Part shown: piece by piece, positions 1-7,444 of the stretch | Numbering within the stretch: the first letter of the stretch is position 1 | How the letters are laid out: each line of letters opens with the position of its first letter | Assembly: GCA_002362735.1 (NCBI GenBank) | Contig: DEUU01000205.1 | Span: 1 to 29,025, forward strand | Reading direction: 5' to 3' | DNA from: Dehalococcoidia bacterium UBA3254 | GTDB lineage: Bacteria; Chloroflexota; Dehalococcoidia; Dehalococcoidales; UBA3254 | DNA length: 29,025 bases | Translations under genes and position numbers: made by a program | The notes under the pieces: generated by a model | What the model was told of the DNA's origin: nothing | Databases searched by the model: none | The model's input: the letters and a program-made list of their open reading frames with translations, nothing else

Positions 1-80
1 CCGGTGGCAGATTCCACGGCGCCCAGGGTAAGTTTATACTTATTAAGGAGGAGGCCTATTTCTTCCACCAGATTATTCAT
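1..80 (-). CDS. CinA C-terminal (nicotinamide-nucleotide amidase-like) protein, N-terminal 26 codons only
   Basis: The reading frame opens with an ATG at 80-78 and stays open for 26 codons to the window edge. The peptide begins MNNLVEEIGLLL and continues KYKLTLGAVESATG, which matches the start of CinA-C/PncC domains, where a short helix is followed by a 'lTlatAESCTGG'-like motif around the catalytic serine. In this family the enzyme removes the amide from nicotinamide mononucleotide in pyridine-nucleotide salvage. The start lies two bases beyond the stop of the radical SAM gene, so the two are almost certainly co-transcribed; a GGAAGAG about 12 bases upstream could serve as ribosome binding site. 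The canonical Cys after Ser is Ala here (ESAT rather than ESCT), which is common in stand-alone members. It starts directly with the CinA-C domain, so it is probably not a full two-domain CinA. Only 26 residues are visible, so the call rests on one motif. Confidence 0.68.
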   Translation of the reverse strand, partial: MNNLVEEIGLLLNKYKLTLGAVESAT

Positions 81-82
81 AT

Positions 83-1219
83 CTATATAAACTCTTCCAT
101 CAGCGAGAAAATGATTTCAGGGTCAAATTTATTTTCGCCCTTGGTCAATTTGAGTTTGATTTGTTCCACCAGGTCGTGTCTCTGCGAATCTTCCATGTCC
201 TGAAGGGTCTTGTAAAGGCCGACTCTCCTACCGACCATGAAATTGATTTTTTCTTCAGGAGAGAGCGATTCAAACCGGTCCAGGATGGCTAAGAGCTTCT
301 CTCTATCCCGGGGCAGCTTGCCTTCCAGCTCAGGAAGAAGATTGGAAATATGGTCGCTGACATAGAACGAACTGACGGTGAGGTTTTCAATAAAGGTCCT
401 TTCTTCCCGGACGATTTCTTCATCACTGGCGCGGAGGAAAGCCCCGGATTCTATTTCGCTGGAAAGGGGTACGTTGTTATTGACGGTGAGAGTCCGGACG
501 CGGATGAATTCCGGATCGATTTCATTCAACACCCGGGCGGTGCGTCTGGCGTGCAGATTAGAGAACTCTTTCCCTCCCAGGCCAAGAATGACATATTCGC
601 TGAGAGAAATCCCGGATTCAACGACTTTCCGACCGCCCTTGATATGCTGCTCGGCGGTCTCGCCTTTGGCCATGAACTCCAGGACCGGATCAAAACCGGA
701 TTCCAGGCCGATATGCAGGCGGGTGAGTCCGGCGTCACGGAGACGGAGCAACTCCAGGGGTTTTTTCTTCATGACGGTCCGGGAACGGGCATAGCTGGTG
801 ATACGCTTAATCCCGGGAAACAGATTTTTCAAATAATAGATAACTTCACACAGATCTTCCGATTTCATAGTCAGACTATCAGCGTCCTGCAAAAAAACGT
901 TTTCTCCGCCGCCCATCAACCAGAGGGCAACATTGCGGAAGGACTCGTTAGGGGGATCTTTAAGAACCATGCCGACGACTTTTTGCATCCCGTTGGAGTT
1001 ACCGGCTTTGGCGGTAATCTCCATAATCTTGTCACGCATGATCCTGGCGGTAGCTATATCTTTTTTGATTTCATCCACCGAGCGCAGCTCAAAAGCACAG
1101 CCTTTATAAGAATTGCAAAATTTGCACTTATTCCAGGGACAGTTGCGAGTGGCACGGATAAGCAATGAATTAGATTCACTGGGCGGCCTGATAGGCCCTA
1201 TTTCAAAAGAGTATGCCAT
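83..1219 (-). CDS. Radical SAM protein with CX4CX2C cluster motif
   Basis: This 378-residue protein has an iron-sulfur motif at its N-terminus, Cys27-PWNK-Cys32-KF-Cys35. The spacing is CX4CX2C rather than the usual CX3CX2C. Downstream are features of a radical SAM TIM barrel: a glycine-rich GGGENVFLQDAD stretch (about 103-114), LHIGLESG (about 170-177) and an EYVILGLGG strand (about 208-216). The C-terminal ~120 residues are helical and charged and have no recognisable extra cluster motif. The enzyme is predicted to cleave S-adenosylmethionine reductively to start radical chemistry; its substrate cannot be read from sequence. Similar CPWN-type proteins occur in methanogens and Dehalococcoidia (family knowledge). 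The ATG at 1219 leaves few residues before the motif, as expected. A good promoter lies about 65-95 bases upstream. The cinA-like gene starts 2 bases after the stop. The rightward open frames on the opposite strand here are shadows. Confidence 0.88.
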   Translation of the reverse strand: MAYSFEIGPIRPPSESNSLLIRATRNCPWNKCKFCNSYKGCAFELRSVDEIKKDIATARIMRDKIMEITAKAGNSNGMQKVVGMVLKDPPNESFRNVALWLMGGGENVFLQDADSLTMKSEDLCEVIYYLKNLFPGIKRITSYARSRTVMKKKPLELLRLRDAGLTRLHIGLESGFDPVLEFMAKGETAEQHIKGGRKVVESGISLSEYVILGLGGKEFSNLHARRTARVLNEIDPEFIRVRTLTVNNNVPLSSEIESGAFLRASDEEIVREERTFIENLTVSSFYVSDHISNLLPELEGKLPRDREKLLAILDRFESLSPEEKINFMVGRRVGLYKTLQDMEDSQRHDLVEQIKLKLTKGENKFDPEIIFSLMEEFI

Positions 1220-1283
1220 GCGAACTCTGCACCGTAACCTTTACGCAAAACTCAATGCGCGAAAATCGCATCCGTATTCCTTA

Positions 1284-1312
1284 ATTATGCAATATAGAGA
1301 GGTATATTTCAA
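1284..1312 (-). promoter_or_regulatory. Sigma-70-type promoter for the radical SAM gene
   Basis: Read leftward, TTGAAA (1312-1307) is followed after exactly 17 bases by CATAAT (1289-1284). Transcription would start near 1277, leaving an untranslated leader of roughly 57 bases before the ATG at 1219. Confidence 0.55.
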
Positions 1313-1376
1313 AGAGAAATTTTTCCGGGAGCAAAGTCCGTCCATTTTCAGACTTCTTTCTTGTATTACTGGTGAA

Positions 1377-1470
1377 AGAATATCACCCCTGGATCTTTTC
1401 CCGGCCAGGGCCGGGCATCTAAACGGTGGCCTTAAGATCTTGCTTTAGATTCCCAATCAAGCCGGGAATG
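1377..1470. repeat. Palindrome-rich intergenic DNA with a degenerate repeat fragment
   Basis: This stretch lies inside the 505-base gap between the radical SAM and DUF167 genes and shows no credible coding. It holds a fragment (1377-1398, GAATATCACCCCTGGATCT) resembling the middle of the better repeat copy at 4871-4887. It also has a compact GC hairpin (CCCGGC/GCCGGG, 1400-1415) and a second hairpin ATTCCC/GGGAAT (1450-1470) followed by GACA. The second hairpin has the look of widespread bacterial intergenic palindromes of the 'ATTCCCGC...GCGGGAATGACA' type. Neither hairpin has a T-run, so they are not obvious terminators. A 111-codon open frame crosses the region but has no homology-like features. 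Confidence 0.4.
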
Positions 1471-1523
1471 ACAAACGAAAAAGAATTGTTTTTTATCAGA
1501 GTTTTTCCTGTTGTATTTAAGTT

Positions 1524-1640
1524 GGGCGAGCTTGCCTATAGACTTTTTCATTGATAAGGGATATTCTCTCACTCCGAAGCCAAGGGTTTGTTTATATTCC
1601 AAGCACGGAGATTGCTTCGTCGCTACGCTCCTCGCAATGA
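1524..1640 (-). repeat. Composite intergenic repeat, copy A (inverted relative to copy B)
   Basis: Two modules read leftward. The first (1640-1607) contains GAGCGTAGCGACGAAGCAAT and is itself palindromic (ATTGCTTCG...CGCAATGAC). The second (1582-1524) contains TGGCTTCGGAG, GAGAATATCCC, TGAAAAAGTC and GGCAAGCTC in that order. By hand alignment the modules match the copy at 4752-4913 without gaps: 27 of 34 and 46 of 59 positions. A 24-base spacer separates the modules here, against 69 bases in the other copy. There is no open reading frame, so this is a non-coding dispersed element, possibly a decayed MITE-like repeat. Confidence 0.72.
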
Positions 1641-1677
1641 CAATGATGGAAAAACCTTTGACCGGAAGTCTTTAAGA

Positions 1678-1706
1678 TTGATTGTAAAGCAGAGGATAGA
1701 TAAAAT
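1678..1706 (+). promoter_or_regulatory. Promoter for the DUF167 gene
   Basis: TTGATT (1678-1683), a 17-base spacer, then TAAAAT (1701-1706). The predicted transcription start near 1713 leaves only about 12 bases before the ATG at 1725, so the purine run AAGGGG (1707-1712) may lie upstream of the transcript. Confidence 0.45.
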
Positions 1707-1724
1707 AAGGGGAATAACGGTTAA

Positions 1725-2015
1725 ATGGCGGTCTTAATGCCGGTAAATCAAACCAGAATAGCCATCAAGGTGACGCCCAACGCAGGAAGGAGTCAGGTAG
1801 TTGACTTCAGCAATGGGGAATGGAGAATAAAAATCGGGGCGCCGCCGGACAAAGGCAAAGCGAATAAAGAACTGATCATATTCCTCAGCAAATTTCTGGG
1901 TCTCCGGAAGGATAACATTGAAATCCTGACCGGGGACAAGAGCCACCACAAAATTGTAGCCATTACCGGTCTAAGCCAGGATGAAATTACGAAGAAGCTT
2001 TCCGGTGGGAATTAG
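1725..2015 (+). CDS. DUF167 / YggU family protein
   Basis: This 96-residue protein matches the DUF167 (YggU/UPF0235) family across its length: RIAIKVTPNAGRS near residues 11-23, a WRIKI strand (33-37), the hallmark APPDKGKANKELI (39-51), LSKFLGL (54-60), and a C-terminal S-x-x-K-x-V-x-I-x-GL block (72-83). The family is a small alpha/beta fold found in all domains of life; its biochemical role is not established. The gene stands alone, reading against both neighbours, with its own promoter. The first ATG (1725) was chosen; a second ATG at 1737 would remove only four residues and also fits the family start. Its last 29 bases overlap, tail to tail, the 3' end of the leftward membrane-protein gene. 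Confidence 0.9.
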   Translation: MAVLMPVNQTRIAIKVTPNAGRSQVVDFSNGEWRIKIGAPPDKGKANKELIIFLSKFLGLRKDNIEILTGDKSHHKIVAITGLSQDEITKKLSGGN

Positions 2016-4602
2016 AGGATGCTTTTCGTGAAAAAGCAACGACTAGCAACAAGGTTACTACGGCCAGGAGTACCAGGACGCTGATGGCCGCAGCCAAGAT
2101 ATAATATAAAGGCCTTCTGTAGGTCAGCACAATGCTGTCTGAATCCGAGTGGATAAGCATAAAGCCCTGGCTGGTCGAAATAATGGGGCCCTGCGGACTC
2201 TGCCAGTAAGGAAAATAGCTGTCTTTGACCAGAGTAAACCCGGGGGAAGTGGAGATTTCAATTCTGGTATCCGCAGCCCGGTAGCCGGCTCCGGAATAGG
2301 TCAGCTTAGCCAGATAGGGAGACAAAAGTTTACTAACGGCATCGACTCCATCCTGGATATCGGAAGTAATCCGGGCGCCGGGCCAGGCATCCCAGCCAGT
2401 CCACATATAACCGTTAGCTTCATCACCATGATAAAAAATACGGTTGGTATAAGTTAAATAAGGCAAATCAAGCCTGATAACACCCCGGTCTTCCAAGACT
2501 GAAGGCGAAATGGAGTTATTTAACAGGAATACGGTCTTACCGGGATAAGCCGAAATACGGGAAGAATCGTCCAACATGACATAACTGAATTTGCTGATTA
2601 AATCATCCGGCACATCATGAACATCTACCAGAACCCATTTGTAACCAGAGGGTAAAAGAATATTGAAAAACTCCGTGACCTCGCGAGGTTTGGCTACATC
2701 GATCAACACCGGAGTGACCCGATTCGCAAATGCCACATTCTCATCCAACGATAGTAATTTGCCGTAGGAATTGCTAACCATAGTAGACACACCCGTCAGG
2801 TTAGAAGGAAGCGCATAGTTGTCACGAATAAAAATATATTTCGCCGCGCTTTCCTGCATTAAATTTTCACGGGGAGCGACATAATTTAACCAGCGTTCCT
2901 CCCATTCCAGATGGACGGTAATTTGAAAGAATTTGGGGTCTCCCTGATTATACGGTCCGTTTACAGTTTGGACGCCCCATTTCCAGCCGAAGGTAACCGG
3001 AGAATCTCCGGAAATGAGGGCGCCTTTGCCGGGAGGGACAATCATACGCCCACCGGAAGCGGCTCCCATAATCTGAGCATAGGCAGGTTGTTCATAATAA
3101 TCGATAGTATTAGTCAGACGGCCCAGGCCGACCTGTTTTTCGGTATTAATATAAGGAATAAATGAGGTCAGTAAAAGAAGGCAAACCCCGACGGAGATAA
3201 CATAAACCGGCTTGCTTTTCTTTATGATCGGAGCTCTGGAATTCAAAGAAAAGGCCAAAAACGTGATGACCGCGAAGTAAGGGAAAAGAGTCACAGCAAA
3301 AAGAGGAAAACCGGGAGAGAACTGCTTAGAAACAAGTTGATACAGGCTGCCAAGACCCGGATTAGTAATGGCTTTGAAACCGGAGGCGAAAGCATCCCGC
3401 TTATCCAGGCCAAAGATAAATACGGTAAGAAAGGTAGCTGTGACCAGAGCCGCAGCCAGGGGCTCCAATTTAAGTTTCAGCAATTTATATTTCAGAGGAT
3501 GAACGATTAGCAGGATGCCGAAAAAGGGAACGATAATGGCGGCAAAACGGAATTCCTGGACCAGAGATCCGAAGCCGAAAGGAAGAAAGCGGGTAGCTCC
3601 ATATCCCAGAGCTGAAGCGAGGCAGAAACAGATTATGACGGTATCAAAGTTTACATCGCCACGGATTTTAGTCCGGGTAGCGGCGGTCACAGCCAGCGCC
3701 AAAAAGATAATAGCCAGTAAATAGATGTTACCACCCGGCCACATGAATTGAGTGAAAGAATAGATAGGACTGGAATAGTGCAGGGTCAGAAGCGCAGGCA
3801 GCCAGTAATATATCCCGATTAAACCGCCGATAAGGAAGATGGCGACAGCGTAAGGTATTTGATCATGCCAAAACGTATGCCAATCACGTTTGTGAACTAA
3901 CCAGACAGCGTGAAAAATAATGACCGCCATAACGGCAAAAATTACCGGGAATGGATGGATTAAAATAGCCACGCCAAGGATTAAACCGGGAAAGAATATT
4001 TTGACCAGGCCACGAGTGTTGTTTTCCATCAACTGACTCAAATACAGGGTTAGAAAAGCGACGGTAATGCTCCAACCCAGCATGTTCGGTCCTTCGCCGT
4101 AGAGGAAGTTGACAAGAAGCGGGGTAGCGGTTTGAAAAGCGACGAGACACCAGATGGCAAGGTGTGATCCAAACTTCAGGAATCTTTTCGAAAAATAGTA
4201 GATTGCCAGTCCATTCAAGGCCATTGTCAAAAACAGAAGAATCTTATAAGCTATAACGCCATTGGTGACGAAAGCCAGCAAAGCGCCTAAAAAATAAAAT
4301 CCCGGAGGATAAAACTGGTCTTCAGGTATCCCGTGGTACCAGTAAGGATTCCACTGAGGCCAGGAAAAATGAGTCAGATAACTCTGGAGAAGCTCTATTT
4401 TAAAAACATGAGACCGGACATCTCCGTCGGTTGGAATTGTGTTATCCAGAAGATGATGACCAAGAAAATACGCTCCGATAGACAGCGACAGTATGACGGC
4501 GCTTAAAATCGCCGCGTGGCTTTCCATCCAGCTGAGAATTTCCCGCCATTTTATGAATGAAGTCAGTGAAGGCCTGGAAGCAGGTTGAATCATATTTGGC
4601 AT
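1987..4602 (-). CDS. Large multi-span membrane protein, GT-C / YfhO-like ('6-pyruvoyl-tetrahydropterin synthase-related' family)
   Basis: This 871-residue protein starts with a cytoplasmic tail and a membrane span (about 30-48). An extracytoplasmic loop follows, carrying TDGDVRSH (58-65), then a loop with WNPYWYHGIPEDQFYPPG. Asp59/Asp61 in a loop after the first span, followed by a 'pP' loop, is the layout of GT-C lipid-linked glycosyltransferases and of the PF10131-type proteins often labelled 'PTPS-related'. About ten more hydrophobic segments follow to roughly residue 480, then a large soluble region of ~330 residues, one C-terminal span (about 834-860) and a Ser/Lys-rich tail. The likely role is transfer of a sugar from a polyprenyl-phosphate donor to an envelope glycoconjugate, but donor and acceptor are unknown. 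There is no glycan cluster nearby. The ATG at 4602 was chosen; an ATG three codons later is equally possible, and neither has a strong Shine-Dalgarno sequence. Confidence 0.75.
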   Translation of the reverse strand: MPNMIQPASRPSLTSFIKWREILSWMESHAAILSAVILSLSIGAYFLGHHLLDNTIPTDGDVRSHVFKIELLQSYLTHFSWPQWNPYWYHGIPEDQFYPPGFYFLGALLAFVTNGVIAYKILLFLTMALNGLAIYYFSKRFLKFGSHLAIWCLVAFQTATPLLVNFLYGEGPNMLGWSITVAFLTLYLSQLMENNTRGLVKIFFPGLILGVAILIHPFPVIFAVMAVIIFHAVWLVHKRDWHTFWHDQIPYAVAIFLIGGLIGIYYWLPALLTLHYSSPIYSFTQFMWPGGNIYLLAIIFLALAVTAATRTKIRGDVNFDTVIICFCLASALGYGATRFLPFGFGSLVQEFRFAAIIVPFFGILLIVHPLKYKLLKLKLEPLAAALVTATFLTVFIFGLDKRDAFASGFKAITNPGLGSLYQLVSKQFSPGFPLFAVTLFPYFAVITFLAFSLNSRAPIIKKSKPVYVISVGVCLLLLTSFIPYINTEKQVGLGRLTNTIDYYEQPAYAQIMGAASGGRMIVPPGKGALISGDSPVTFGWKWGVQTVNGPYNQGDPKFFQITVHLEWEERWLNYVAPRENLMQESAAKYIFIRDNYALPSNLTGVSTMVSNSYGKLLSLDENVAFANRVTPVLIDVAKPREVTEFFNILLPSGYKWVLVDVHDVPDDLISKFSYVMLDDSSRISAYPGKTVFLLNNSISPSVLEDRGVIRLDLPYLTYTNRIFYHGDEANGYMWTGWDAWPGARITSDIQDGVDAVSKLLSPYLAKLTYSGAGYRAADTRIEISTSPGFTLVKDSYFPYWQSPQGPIISTSQGFMLIHSDSDSIVLTYRRPLYYILAAAISVLVLLAVVTLLLVVAFSRKASSNSHRKASS

Positions 4603-4751
4603 GGATGATCAAAATCCCTGACAAGTAAAAATAATTTTTGGGAAGGTCTATCGTTAAGAAAACGTTCAAACATCTCTAAATATGTATATAACATACCTGA
4701 CCAGGAAAGATGGTACATTCTTGCTTGAAGAGCAGGGTCTTTTCATAGTTG

Positions 4752-4913
4752 TCGTGACGAAGAGGGTAGCGACGAAGTAAACTCCTGACTCTGGATCGGG
4801 GATTGCTTCGCTTCGCTAGTAACGACAGATTATCACTACTTTCTGACTCGGGGATGGCTTCGGAGGAAGAGAATATCCCCTGGCTCTGAAAAAGTCCGAG
4901 GGCAAGCTCTCGC
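4752..4913 (+). repeat. Composite intergenic repeat, copy B
   Basis: Second copy of the element at 1524-1640, in the opposite orientation. Module one is 4752-4785 and contains GGTAGCGACGAAG; module two is 4855-4913 and contains TGGCTTCGGAG, GAGAATATCCC, TGAAAAAGTC and GGCAAGCTC. Between them lies an extra inverted piece of module one (about 4798-4831, GGGATTGCTTCGCTTCGCTA), which accounts for the longer spacer. It occupies most of the 416-base gap between comEC and the membrane-protein gene. Apart from the 5-codon frame at 4965, I see nothing else in that gap. Confidence 0.7.
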
Positions 4914-4953
4914 GAAGACAGATTATCATCGCTTTAGCGGGTAATACAACCAG

Positions 4954-4982
4954 GAGGTCTAAAAATGAAAAGATTCTTCTAG
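4954..4982 (+). other. Perfect Shine-Dalgarno with a 5-codon open frame
   Basis: AGGAGG (4953-4958) stands 6 bases before ATG AAA AGA TTC TTC TAG (4965-4982), encoding Met-Lys-Arg-Phe-Phe. The signal is stronger than that of most real genes here, yet the frame ends at once and nothing credible follows in any frame before comEC. It may be the remnant of a lost gene's start, carried next to repeat copy B, or chance. Confidence 0.3.
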
Positions 4983-5018
4983 AAAGAGTGTTTTTTGAAA
5001 GTGAATGGATGCTGAAGG

Positions 5019-7430
5019 TTAGTGAAGGCCTTTAGAGGTTTTAACCCAAAGCCGGATCCCGTCAGTGGTGAAATCGATGGAGCCGGACTTATCCGTTCTG
5101 TAAATAGTCTGGTTTTTTAAATTACGCAACACTTCTTCGTTCGGATGGCCAAACTGATTGTCCGCGCCAGCGGAGATAACGGCTATTTGTGGAGCAGAAG
5201 CAGCGATAAAATCAGGCGATGTGGAACTCGCGGAACCGTGATGGGCCACTTTCAGTACGGTACAGGTAAGAGTGTCCTGATGGTTGACCAAACGGGTTTC
5301 TGCTTCTTGACCGATATCCGCAGTAAACAGAAAGGAGACTTTATTTAAAGTCAGTCGAGATACGATCCCCAGATTTTCCAGGTCGTTTTCACTTTTACCT
5401 AGAGGCGAATCAGGTGGATTAAGGACAGTTAATTTAGATCCTTTTGCGAGGCTGATCTGCTGTCCTGACCTGGCACAGGTAAACTGGATATTTTTCATGC
5501 GAATCAGGTTCAACCACTCAGAATAAACCGGGGACGTATAAGAAAGATCAGGGGCCATCACCTGATTTACGTTAAACCGCTTTAAAACTTCCACAAGGCC
5601 GCTCAAGTGATCCAGGTGCGGATGAGTAAGTATAACAAGATCCAGATTTCTGTCCCAGAACGGCATTCTCTCACCGAGATTCAGGCAGATAGACTGCGGG
5701 CTCGGACCTCCATCTATCAGAATATTCTGATTACACACCTGGATAAAAATGGCATCCCCTTCTCCAACGTCCAGGAAACTAACGTGCAAATTATCATCAG
5801 GCATGGAAGCCGCAGCAAGAGAGGTTAAAAAAGCGGGAATCATCAAGGGTAAAATGATCCATTTCCTGGGAGTCCGTTGAAAAACAGCATAAGCCTGCAC
5901 AGAAAGTACGTTTAATTTGTATTTCAGGGTAGAAATAGGATTCAAAATCTTTTTAGAATGAGATTTACAAACGATAGCCAGTCCTACGATGGTATAGTAG
6001 ATCCAAATAAGACGCAGGTCAATGGTACCGGTATTCAGGGAAACAGAGGGAATAGCAGCAAAGTTGTTCACTACACCTAACATATAAGAGAGGAAAAGCC
6101 AGGCAGTCCAACCAACGATCTGAGATAATTGAGGACTCCAAAAACCAAGGACAGCGGAGACTGATCCCAGAATGATAATGGGTGTTAATACAGGAGCTAT
6201 TAAAAAGGTGGTCAAAGGTCCCACCAGAGAGATAACCCCGAAATTATAAGCGATGACAGGCCAAACAGCCAGAATCGCGCTGAAAGTGATAATAAAACTA
6301 TCGGATACCAAAGTAATTGATCTGGCGGGAAATCCATTTTCATCGAAACGCGCGGCGACAACCTTCCGGAATAAAGACTGGAGAGGCGGAGCGATGAAAA
6401 TGAGGCCGATCATAGCCAAAAAACTTAACTGAAAGGAAGAGCTCCAGAGAATTCGGGGGCTAAAGCCTGCCATTATGGCAGCGCTAAAAATCAGAGCAGG
6501 AAACAGATTTTTTTGCCTTCCCAGAAGCTCAGCAAACAAAAAAAGACTGGCCATTATGGCGCTGCGAATTACCGGCGCCTGCATTCCAGTAATGAGGGAA
6601 TAAAACCAGACCATCAGGAGAGCCAGCCAGACATAGAAATAATGGCGCCGGCCGAACATCCAGATACCCAGAGCAACCAGAAGACCAGCAACGATACTCA
6701 GATTAATGCCCGAAATAGCCAGGAGATGAGCAGTACCCGTGACAGAGAGATTAGATTTCAAATTATCCGGGATAGTAGTCCTGATTCCAAGGATAATGCC
6801 CTGGGCGAGAGAAGCCTGAGGTTCAGGCAGAGAGACAGAGAGATTTTCAGACAAACGGCTCCTGAGCGCATAAATCCAGGCGAGGGGTTTGCTGCCTGTG
6901 CCTCTCTCCGCAATTTCTACCTTCGGATTGAACATCACAGCAAAAATACCTTCATTGGTGAGGTAACTCTGGTAGTTAAAGTCATCGAACTCAGGGGGAA
7001 ATTCAAGGTTACCCTGCAAAAGTAAAATATCTCCGTATTTGTATTCAGGAAAACGCGGGACGAAGACCAGGATATCTTCATGGACAATATGCCAGGAAGG
7101 GCTTTTTATTTCTAAGACCGTTAAAGCAATACGAGCAGTATTATCTTTGTTTTCAACGGGAGTATTAATAACGCCCTTTAATTCAATATTTGTTTGACCA
7201 ATTTCACGAGAGATTTGAGATTGAACAGGAACAGTGCCGGAGAAATAATCAGCGCTGAAAAAAGTGATCAGACATATTGCTACCACAACTAACGATTTCC
7301 GATGTTTTCCAGGCAAAAATGCCAGAGGAACCGGAATGAGTCCGATAAGGATGAGAGCTAAAGGCCAATGACAAAATGCTCCCAGGAAGATTCCGAATAT
7401 CCAGGCACAGCAAATAACAATAAGCAGCAT
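5019..7430 (-). CDS. comEC: ComEC/Rec2 DNA-uptake channel protein
   Basis: The 803-residue length and layout are those of full ComEC, the inner-membrane channel that takes single-stranded DNA into the cytoplasm during transformation. The N-terminal ~65 residues contain membrane spans, followed by an extracytoplasmic DUF4131/OB-like region to about 190. The competence domain (about 200-480) contains the family signature TGTAHLLAISGINLSIV. The C-terminal third is a metallo-beta-lactamase-like domain: SFLDVGEGDAIFIQ, ILIDGG, H603-P-H605-L-D607-H608 and VAHHGS. The metal-binding HxHxDH is intact, consistent with nuclease-type activity proposed for this domain in other bacteria. GGGAAGAAG sits just before the ATG at 7430. 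comEA ends 14 bases upstream, so the two form the usual comEA-comEC operon. No pilus genes are in the window, so whether a complete uptake machine exists cannot be judged. Confidence 0.93.
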   Translation of the reverse strand: MLLIVICCAWIFGIFLGAFCHWPLALILIGLIPVPLAFLPGKHRKSLVVVAICLITFFSADYFSGTVPVQSQISREIGQTNIELKGVINTPVENKDNTARIALTVLEIKSPSWHIVHEDILVFVPRFPEYKYGDILLLQGNLEFPPEFDDFNYQSYLTNEGIFAVMFNPKVEIAERGTGSKPLAWIYALRSRLSENLSVSLPEPQASLAQGIILGIRTTIPDNLKSNLSVTGTAHLLAISGINLSIVAGLLVALGIWMFGRRHYFYVWLALLMVWFYSLITGMQAPVIRSAIMASLFLFAELLGRQKNLFPALIFSAAIMAGFSPRILWSSSFQLSFLAMIGLIFIAPPLQSLFRKVVAARFDENGFPARSITLVSDSFIITFSAILAVWPVIAYNFGVISLVGPLTTFLIAPVLTPIIILGSVSAVLGFWSPQLSQIVGWTAWLFLSYMLGVVNNFAAIPSVSLNTGTIDLRLIWIYYTIVGLAIVCKSHSKKILNPISTLKYKLNVLSVQAYAVFQRTPRKWIILPLMIPAFLTSLAAASMPDDNLHVSFLDVGEGDAIFIQVCNQNILIDGGPSPQSICLNLGERMPFWDRNLDLVILTHPHLDHLSGLVEVLKRFNVNQVMAPDLSYTSPVYSEWLNLIRMKNIQFTCARSGQQISLAKGSKLTVLNPPDSPLGKSENDLENLGIVSRLTLNKVSFLFTADIGQEAETRLVNHQDTLTCTVLKVAHHGSASSTSPDFIAASAPQIAVISAGADNQFGHPNEEVLRNLKNQTIYRTDKSGSIDFTTDGIRLWVKTSKGLH

Positions 7431-7444
7431 TCTTCTTCCCAGTA

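Noticed and set aside
350..1168. 272-codon rightward open frame over the radical SAM gene
   Set aside because: It is antisense to a clear radical SAM gene, has no Shine-Dalgarno or family motif, and its length reflects the codon use of the real gene.
1113..1448. 111-codon rightward frame running into the intergenic region
   Set aside because: Half overlaps the start of the radical SAM gene antisense and the rest crosses its promoter and palindromic DNA; no recognisable domain.
1600..1645. tRNA- or small-RNA-like fold at the ATTGCTTCG...CGCAATGAC palindrome
   Set aside because: It is too short for a tRNA, has no anticodon arm or T-loop, and matches the repeat at 4752-4913.
3884..4150. 88-codon frame inside the large membrane-protein gene
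   Set aside because: Same strand, different frame, lying wholly within membrane-span coding; no start signals.
6513..7025. 170-codon frame opposite comEC
   Set aside because: Antisense shadow with low-complexity Gln/Asn/Ser content and no motif.
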